The translations under genes were made by a program, and so were the position numbers. Shown in pieces: positions 13,787-18,976 of a stretch of 18,976 nt of DNA; the stretch's first letter is position 1; each line of letters opens with the position of its first letter. The notes below the pieces were generated by a model that was not told the DNA's origin, ran no database searches, and saw nothing but the letters and a program-made list of their open reading frames with translations. Source of the stretch: CAZCSK01 sp964501265 (GTDB lineage Bacteria > Actinomycetota > CADDZG01 > JAHWKV01); NCBI GenBank assembly GCA_964501265.1, contig CAZCSK010000040.1, positions 1-18,976 of the forward strand. The letters are read 5' to 3'.

Positions 13787-15327
13787 GAATCTTCGCTGCC
13801 ATTGCGGCGGGTCTTGCGTTGTGGGCTTGTAACCCCGCTGTCAATGATCCCCAGGTTCCGCCCCTTCGCATCGCGATTCGGACCCCGGGCAACCTTGATC
13901 CCGCCTTGCTCAAAGATCAGGCTGCCAATCTGATAGCGAGACAAATCTACGAGCCCCTGGTCCGATTCGATCCCGACAGTTTGGATTTGATTCCCGGGCT
14001 CGCTGAGAAGTGGCGGATGCATGATGGCGGAGCGCGCTTCGTATTCACTCTGAAATCAGACGCCAAGTTTCACAACGGCAGGCGCGTTGTTGCCGAAGAT
14101 GTGCGCTTCTCGTTGAGCAGACTCGCCCGCAAGTCCACGCAGTCTGAACTAGCGTTTCTGCTGGATTCAGTTGTGGGTTTCGAGGCAACAGCAATCACGG
14201 CGTCGGCACCCGAACTTGCGGGAGTATCCGTGCTAGATGAGCGCAACGTCGAGGTCCGTCTCAACAAGCCATGGGTCGACTTTCCGTATGTCCTCACGCA
14301 TCCTGCCACTGCACCCCTCCCAAAGCAGGAGTTTGAAGCAGGTCCCGCGGGATTCAAGGAAGCTCCAATCGGTGCCGGACCATATCGCTTGACCTCCGCA
14401 GTCGCCCATGGGCAAGATTTTTCGCTTAAGGCAGCCCGTTCGGATCAACACGGACCGCGGGACGTGCAGTTCAAGATCTACGACGACCCGGAGGGCGCTT
14501 GGCGCGATTTCAATCGGGGCCTCGTCGATGTGGTCGAGGTGCCTGCTCGATTTATCGAGGATGCAAGGTCGCGTTTCGGTTCCGCCGGGTTCCAACCTGT
14601 TGCTGCCGGACTCTACCTGGGAATAAATGTGAAGAAGGTTTCCGACCTTCGTGTTCGCCAGGCGATCGCCCTTTCGATCAACAGGGCCGCGATTGCAGAG
14701 CAAGTGTATGCGGGTTTGCTGATCCCATCCGCCAATCTGATACCGATGGGAATCGCTGGCCGTAACCGAACGGCATGCGGCGACTTGTGCAAGTTGAACC
14801 CGAAGCACGCCGTATCTCTGCTTCGCGAAACCTACGGCGGCGCGCCTCTGCCGGCCCTTAATCTTGATTTCGAAACCAATGCCTCAAACGACCTCTTGGC
14901 TGCCAGAATCAAAGAGGACCTCGGAGCGATCGGCCTGACTGTGAATCTGCAGGGGCGCGATCTAGCGGGCTTCTTCGGCGCATTGGGAGAACGAAACCAT
15001 GATCTGTTCAGGTTCGGCTGGGTCGCCGAATATCCACTTGCGGACTGGTTCATGAATCCTCTCTTTAGAAGCGGGTCGCTGGACAACAACACGGGCTTTT
15101 CGTCGCCGGAAATAGACGACCGGCTCGCGGCTGCGCGGGCCGAGCCCGGGAAGACAGCACGGCGCGCGGCATATCGGGATCTGGAGCGCCGACTCGTACA
15201 AGAGGTTGCCGTTATCGGACTCGGACAATTTCGAAGTCGGTGGGTGGCCCCCTTGCGCGTTGGAGGGTTCTATGCCGATCAGTTGGGCGGCTTTGATGTC
15301 TCGCGGCTAGAAGTTCATGCGCCGTAG
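13774..15327 (+). CDS. family-5 extracytoplasmic solute-binding lipoprotein 3
   Basis: A third family-5 solute-binding protein, with LDPALLKDQAAN, AKFHNGRRVVAEDVRFSLSR, GAGPYRL, LRVRQAIALSINR and NPLFRSGSLDNN. The frame opens at ATG 13675, but that start adds 33 Arg-rich residues before the signal peptide and lies 112 bases inside the previous gene. The only purine-rich site, AGGGAG (13763-13768), stands five bases before an in-frame ATT at 13774; from there the N-terminus reads MHTVRIFAAIAAGLALWAC, a textbook lipoprotein signal with Cys19 (517 residues in all). I use that start, knowing ATT is rare. The gene overlaps both neighbours. A CX3C pair (Cys335, Cys339) replaces the four-cysteine pattern of proteins 1 and 2. 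Confidence 0.82.
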   Translation: MHTVRIFAAIAAGLALWACNPAVNDPQVPPLRIAIRTPGNLDPALLKDQAANLIARQIYEPLVRFDPDSLDLIPGLAEKWRMHDGGARFVFTLKSDAKFHNGRRVVAEDVRFSLSRLARKSTQSELAFLLDSVVGFEATAITASAPELAGVSVLDERNVEVRLNKPWVDFPYVLTHPATAPLPKQEFEAGPAGFKEAPIGAGPYRLTSAVAHGQDFSLKAARSDQHGPRDVQFKIYDDPEGAWRDFNRGLVDVVEVPARFIEDARSRFGSAGFQPVAAGLYLGINVKKVSDLRVRQAIALSINRAAIAEQVYAGLLIPSANLIPMGIAGRNRTACGDLCKLNPKHAVSLLRETYGGAPLPALNLDFETNASNDLLAARIKEDLGAIGLTVNLQGRDLAGFFGALGERNHDLFRFGWVAEYPLADWFMNPLFRSGSLDNNTGFSSPEIDDRLAAARAEPGKTARRAAYRDLERRLVQEVAVIGLGQFRSRWVAPLRVGGFYADQLGGFDVSRLEVHAP

Positions 15328-16873
15328 CCTCATCGTTTTCATCGCGTTCGTCGCGGCGGGCGCGTTAGCGTTCATCATTCTGCGGAGTACCGACGTGGCC
15401 CCAAGAAAGAAAGACGGTCCGGGGCCGGGGCCGGGACCGGCGCCTTTCGGTGAACTCTCGATCGCCTATCCCGAGGAACCTGCGACCCTCAACCCTTATC
15501 TCTTCGAGGGCGACACCAACGCCACGCACGATCTGCTGAGGCCCCTTCTTCCAACTCTTCTCACGATCCAGCCGGATCTTAAGTACGGGCCCGCACTTGC
15601 CGTTCGTGTCCCACGGGGGCCCGACCTTTCCAAGGATCCCTTCAGCATCACCTTCAATTTAGATCCCAAGGCCGTCTGGTCGGATGGAACGCCGATAACT
15701 GCGGCCGATGTCAGGTTCACATGGGAGGTCATCAAGGACACTGTCCTTCCGATCGCAGATCGGAGCGGGTACGACAGGCTGACCGACGTTGAAGTACTTG
15801 GGGACCACAGGTTGAGACTGGTGTTCGATCGTCCCTTTGCGTCCTGGCGCGACTTGTTTTCCGCCGGGGACTTCATACTCCCGAAGCACGCTCTCGCCGG
15901 CAAGGATTTCACCAATGCCCTCTCCGACCAGGTGCCCGTGTCGGGCGGGCCATATCTTTTGGAAACATGGACAAAGGGCCTCGAGATTGTTTACGCGGCC
16001 AATCCCAAATGGTGGGGCAAACCAGTCAAGACGAAAAAGGTCCACGTCCTTTTCGTTTCCGACACCGAGATAGCGCTTCGCCTCCTCGGAACCGGAAAGC
16101 TGAATGCGATTGTCACGACCACTCGCCTCAATCTTGAAGCCCGCGCTCGGGGAGTCACCAACGCCAAGGTGGCAAGCCGCTTCGGATCTTCGTGGTGGGA
16201 ATTGGCCCTCAATCACTCCGCGCCTCCGGTCGCCAACCCGGGTGCTCGAGAGGCGATAGCAAGATCGATCGACAGAGTCGGCATCGCCGAGGCTTTCATA
16301 CGCGGCGAAGGTCGAATGCTTCAGCATCTTGCCCCCGGACGCACGGTGACCGGCGAATTTTCGACTTACACCAAGGACACAGCGGGCGCGAAACAGCTGG
16401 TCGGAAAGCCGGGAAAGTTGATTCTGATCGCCCCCGCAGAAAACTCTCTGGCAGGAATCCTGACGCGCTCCGTCCAGAAGGGCCTTCGCGACACGGGCTT
16501 CGAGGTGGAAATTCGTGCCCCCCCGGGTACGGACCTCTACGCCACCTGGCGACGGGAAGGCAAGTTCGACATCGCGCTTTGGGAGAGGCGCGGCACCGGA
16601 TCGATGTCTCTCCGAGGGGCCTATGGGTCGGTCTTCGCCGCGCCCGAAGGAGTAAATTACTCCCATCTGAAATCGCCGGATGTTGACATGGCGCTCGATG
16701 CCGCCGACGCGACACTCACAATCGATCCGCTCATGAAGCAGCTTGGCCGCGCCATCCCGGCGCTTCCCATCTTCGAGTCGAAGATGTACTGGATCTCGCG
16801 GGGCCTGTCGGGGGCCACCCCCAATGCAAGCATCGACGGACCGTTTTGGAACCTGGGGGACGTTTCTGGCTAA
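15317..16873 (+). CDS. family-5 solute-binding protein 4, membrane-anchored
   Basis: The product (518 residues) is a divergent family-5 solute-binding protein: LSIAYPEEPATLNPYL, AVWSDGTPITAADVRFTWEV, SGGPYLLETW and NPKWWGK mark the first domain, and REAIARSIDRVGIAEAF the later helix. It contains no cysteine at all, so it cannot be a lipoprotein. Residues 4-22 form a hydrophobic helix after MRRS, without an obvious cleavage site, and a linker of alternating Gly-Pro (34-41) follows; an uncleaved membrane anchor is the simplest reading. The linker is encoded by four near-identical hexamers. ATG 15317 overlaps the previous gene by 11 bases. It differs from the other three enough to suggest a different origin or substrate. 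Confidence 0.82.
   Translation: MRRSLIVFIAFVAAGALAFIILRSTDVAPRKKDGPGPGPGPAPFGELSIAYPEEPATLNPYLFEGDTNATHDLLRPLLPTLLTIQPDLKYGPALAVRVPRGPDLSKDPFSITFNLDPKAVWSDGTPITAADVRFTWEVIKDTVLPIADRSGYDRLTDVEVLGDHRLRLVFDRPFASWRDLFSAGDFILPKHALAGKDFTNALSDQVPVSGGPYLLETWTKGLEIVYAANPKWWGKPVKTKKVHVLFVSDTEIALRLLGTGKLNAIVTTTRLNLEARARGVTNAKVASRFGSSWWELALNHSAPPVANPGAREAIARSIDRVGIAEAFIRGEGRMLQHLAPGRTVTGEFSTYTKDTAGAKQLVGKPGKLILIAPAENSLAGILTRSVQKGLRDTGFEVEIRAPPGTDLYATWRREGKFDIALWERRGTGSMSLRGAYGSVFAAPEGVNYSHLKSPDVDMALDAADATLTIDPLMKQLGRAIPALPIFESKMYWISRGLSGATPNASIDGPFWNLGDVSG
15417..15440 (+). repeat. four tandem hexamers encoding the Gly-Pro linker
   Basis: Four copies of GGNCCG (GGTCCG, GGGCCG twice, GGACCG) encode the Gly-Pro repeat between the membrane helix and the binding domain of solute-binding protein 4. 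Such a repeat can change length by slippage without shifting the frame. Confidence 0.7.
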
Positions 16874-16876
16874 ACT
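16871..16876 (+). promoter_or_regulatory. possible -10 element for a leaderless ABC-F mRNA
   Basis: TAAACT contains the stop codon of solute-binding protein 4 and ends six bases before the GTG at 16883, so transcription could begin on the start codon itself. No Shine-Dalgarno site is present between stop and start, which agrees with leaderless expression. A weak TTGGAA at 16846-16851 could serve as -35, with a long 19-base spacer. Confidence 0.3.
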
Positions 16877-16882
16877 TTCCTA

Positions 16883-18802
16883 GTGATTTCCATTTCCAAA
16901 CTCACCAAGGCATTCGGCGCGCGCTACATCTTTCGCGACGCCGACTTGCAAATTGGTGTACGGGATCGGATCGCACTTGTGGGTCCAAACGGGTCAGGCA
17001 AGACAACCCTTATCGAAATGATCGCTGGAGAACAACAGCTGGATGCAGGCGATATCAGCATCGCTGGCGGGGTCGTCTCCGGTTACTTAAGGCAAGAGAC
17101 GGACTCCCTTAGGGGAGCGACTCTGCTAAACGAGATGATGTCGGCGCGGCGCGATGTGACCGACACGGGCCATCGCTTGCGCATCCTCGAAGATGAAATC
17201 GGGCAAACTACAGGGCACGAACACCACCGGCTGGTTGAGGAGTACGGACACATCCAGGATCGCTACCTTGTCCTAGGTGGTTACGACCTCGAACACGAGG
17301 CCAAGAAGATCCTCGGCGGCCTGGGCTTCCGGGAGCAAGACTTCGGCAGCCCCACCGAATCACTCTCAGGCGGATGGCTCATGCGACTGGCACTCTCCAA
17401 ACTGCTTCTTGTGGGCCCGGACTTGCTGATGCTCGACGAACCCACAAACCATCTCGACGTGGAGTCCGTGGAGTGGCTTGAGAAGTTTCTGGGTGCATAC
17501 GAAGGCGCGATCCTTCTCGTCTCTCACGATAGAGACTTCATCAACGCCATCGCCACCAGGGTCGTGGAGATCGACCAAACAAAACTCACGTCTTACACGG
17601 GCAACTTCGAGCAGTTCATTGAGCAACGAGAACTGATTGTCGAGCAGTTGGAAGCCGCCGCCAAGAACCAGGCTCGAAAGGTGGCCGCCACTCAAGAGTT
17701 CATCGACCGATTCAGATATAAAGCGTCCAAGGCTCGCCAAGTCCAAAGCCGGATCAAGTCCCTCGACAAAATGGAACGGATTTCAGCGCCGGCACAGCGT
17801 CGCAGGGCGATGAAAGTGACATTTCCTCAGCCCCCTCGACCCGGGCGTGTGGTCATGGAATTGAAGGATATCAACTTTGCCTACGAGAACAGCCTCGTCT
17901 ACGAAAACCTGAACTTGATCATTGAGCGTGGTCAAAAGATCGCATTGGTCGGCCCAAACGGTGCAGGCAAGACCACCTTGCTCAAGCTGTTGGCCGGGGC
18001 GCTCGCACCGCAATCGGGAACTCGAACCAAAGGCCATAACGTGGACTGCGGCTACTATGCCCAGCATCAAATCGAGGCGTTGACCCCATCGAACCGCGTG
18101 GTGGATGAGCTGCAACTGGCGGTTCCCCCTCATCTGAATCTGAATCCTCGCACCGTCCTTGGTCGATTTCTATTCACGGGTGACGATGCCCACAAGCGGG
18201 TGTCGGTCCTATCGGGCGGGGAGCGGAGCAAGCTGGCGTTAGCGAAGCTTCTTGTTTCACCCCACAACATTCTTTGTATGGACGAGCCGACGAACCATCT
18301 GGACATGGTCAGCCGCGACGCGCTGGAAGACGCCCTCACCGAATACACGGGATGCCTGGTCTTGATCACCCACGACCGACATCTGATCCGTGGAATAGCG
18401 AACCGAATCGTCGAAGTCGTCGAGGGTCGAGTCACCGAGTTCGATGGAGACTACGACTACTACCTGGACCGCCGGTCTGAGCAGCGAGCGATGGCAACGT
18501 CCAAGCCCGCGGCTGCGGACAAAACGAAAGGGCGACGAAGGGCCGAAGCGCAAGTCCGTGCCGGGACGAAAGCACTTCGCGACAGGGTCTCTCGAGTCGA
18601 GACACAGATGACCGACCTGTCCGCGGAGATCGACCAGTTGACCGGGCAAATGTCCAGCCCCACTTTTTATACCGAATGTGAAGACATCGGCGCTTTCATG
18701 AAGCACTTCGACTCTCTGCGTCAACAATTGGATGGGCTAGAGAAAAGATGGGAAGAAGCAGCGACGTTGCTCGAGTTGTCGAAAGAACCTACGAGATCTT
18801 AA
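16883..18802 (+). CDS. ABC-F family ATPase (ribosome-associated type)
   Basis: This is a 639-residue protein with two ABC ATPase domains in one chain and no membrane segment, the layout of ABC-F proteins (EttA, Uup, YbiT and antibiotic-resistance relatives), which act on the ribosome and not in transport. Domain 1 has Walker A GPNGSGKTT (34-42), signature LSGGW near 161 and DEPTNHLD near 188. A charged linker (roughly 245-310) with RFRYKASKARQVQSR is the ribosomal interaction motif region. Domain 2 has GPNGAGKTT from about 357, LSGGERS near 444 and DEPTNHLD near 467. A coiled-coil tail covers about 540-639, as in Uup-like members. The start is GTG 16883, nine bases after the previous stop. 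It should not be taken as the ATPase of the adjacent solute-binding proteins. Confidence 0.93.
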   Translation: MISISKLTKAFGARYIFRDADLQIGVRDRIALVGPNGSGKTTLIEMIAGEQQLDAGDISIAGGVVSGYLRQETDSLRGATLLNEMMSARRDVTDTGHRLRILEDEIGQTTGHEHHRLVEEYGHIQDRYLVLGGYDLEHEAKKILGGLGFREQDFGSPTESLSGGWLMRLALSKLLLVGPDLLMLDEPTNHLDVESVEWLEKFLGAYEGAILLVSHDRDFINAIATRVVEIDQTKLTSYTGNFEQFIEQRELIVEQLEAAAKNQARKVAATQEFIDRFRYKASKARQVQSRIKSLDKMERISAPAQRRRAMKVTFPQPPRPGRVVMELKDINFAYENSLVYENLNLIIERGQKIALVGPNGAGKTTLLKLLAGALAPQSGTRTKGHNVDCGYYAQHQIEALTPSNRVVDELQLAVPPHLNLNPRTVLGRFLFTGDDAHKRVSVLSGGERSKLALAKLLVSPHNILCMDEPTNHLDMVSRDALEDALTEYTGCLVLITHDRHLIRGIANRIVEVVEGRVTEFDGDYDYYLDRRSEQRAMATSKPAAADKTKGRRRAEAQVRAGTKALRDRVSRVETQMTDLSAEIDQLTGQMSSPTFYTECEDIGAFMKHFDSLRQQLDGLEKRWEEAATLLELSKEPTRS

Positions 18803-18815
18803 GAGAGGCCGATTT

Positions 18816-18976
18816 TCAGCCGGCGCGCCAGATCAGTTCGTGCAGAGCAACCGGTTCATCAAATCCCTTAAGCGCGGTGGGACCGCGTTCCTTCCAGACC
18901 AGATCCTTCCCTAAAGACAACTCTCGAATCACATTCGAGCCGAGGATGTCGCCGGGGTCGCAGGCACCACAGATGC
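18816..18976 (-). CDS. class III adenylate/guanylate cyclase, C-terminal fragment
   Basis: Only the last 52 codons are inside the window; the gene continues beyond the right edge. The translation contains PGDILGSNVIREL, then WKERGPTALKGFDEPVALHEL and ends IWRAG. The pattern G-x-x-x-LKGF-x-EPV-x-L-x-EL is the usual end of a class III nucleotidyl cyclase domain, the enzymes that make cAMP or cGMP. The catalytic metal-binding residues lie outside the window, so activity and substrate cannot be judged. The stop is 13 bases from the stop of the ABC-F gene, and the two genes converge. Confidence 0.7.
   Translation of the reverse strand, partial: ICGACDPGDILGSNVIRELSLGKDLVWKERGPTALKGFDEPVALHELIWRAG

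Noticed and set aside
15659..16666. Long minus-strand open frame (335 codons) opposite solute-binding protein 4
   Set aside because: It is a shadow of a real gene in GC-rich DNA; no family motif is present.
16883..18802. ABC-F protein as the energising ATPase for the neighbouring solute-binding proteins
   Set aside because: Fused twin ATPase domains with a charged linker and coiled-coil tail are diagnostic of ribosome-acting ABC-F proteins, which do not pair with permeases.

Overview
The window looks like chromosomal DNA of a fairly GC-rich actinobacterium (GC judged by eye, not counted). The run uvrC-rapZ-yvcK-gap-pgk-tpiA-secG in one orientation is a hallmark of that phylum. Shine-Dalgarno sites are purine-rich, and GTG and TTG starts are frequent. 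I cannot name the genus. The standard code fits throughout. No rRNA, tRNA, CRISPR array, insertion sequence or phage gene was recognised, and no stretch over about 160 bases lacks a gene.

Layout. 159-677 (+) is an OsmC-family peroxide-resistance protein. It converges on a YqaA/DedA-like membrane protein (692-1282, minus), which diverges across only 45 bases from a three-gene lipid cassette: PlsC-type acyltransferase (1328-2065), YnbA-like CDP-alcohol phosphatidyltransferase (2112-2723) and CdsA-like cytidylyltransferase (2713-3657). Together these could make phosphatidate, CDP-diacylglycerol and a final phospholipid. Nearly the same 33-base sequence precedes both the YnbA-like gene and uvrC, at the same distance from each start codon.

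3696-7314 holds uvrC, rapZ and yvcK, joined by ATGA overlaps. The whiA gene that usually follows yvcK in actinobacteria is absent; after 68 bases the triose-phosphate glycolytic block begins: gap (7383), pgk (TTG start 8399) and tpiA (TTG start 9568), joined by TTGA overlaps. secG follows at about 10378.

Downstream of secG, 10590-16873 is a tightly packed array of four divergent family-5 (oligopeptide-type) extracytoplasmic solute-binding proteins with no permease or transport ATPase beside them. Three are apparent lipoproteins; the fourth has no cysteine and looks membrane-anchored. Two of the lipoproteins lack any ordinary start codon at the place the signal peptide requires, so rare CTG and ATT initiation is proposed. 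An ABC-F ATPase (16883-18802) closes the array and converges on the 3' end of a class III nucleotidyl cyclase (minus strand, cut by the window edge).

The most interesting points are the permease-less SBP array with its anchoring differences and conserved cysteine pattern, the unusual initiation signals, the missing whiA, the atypical active-site motifs of the YnbA/CdsA-like pair, and the paired 33-base upstream repeats.
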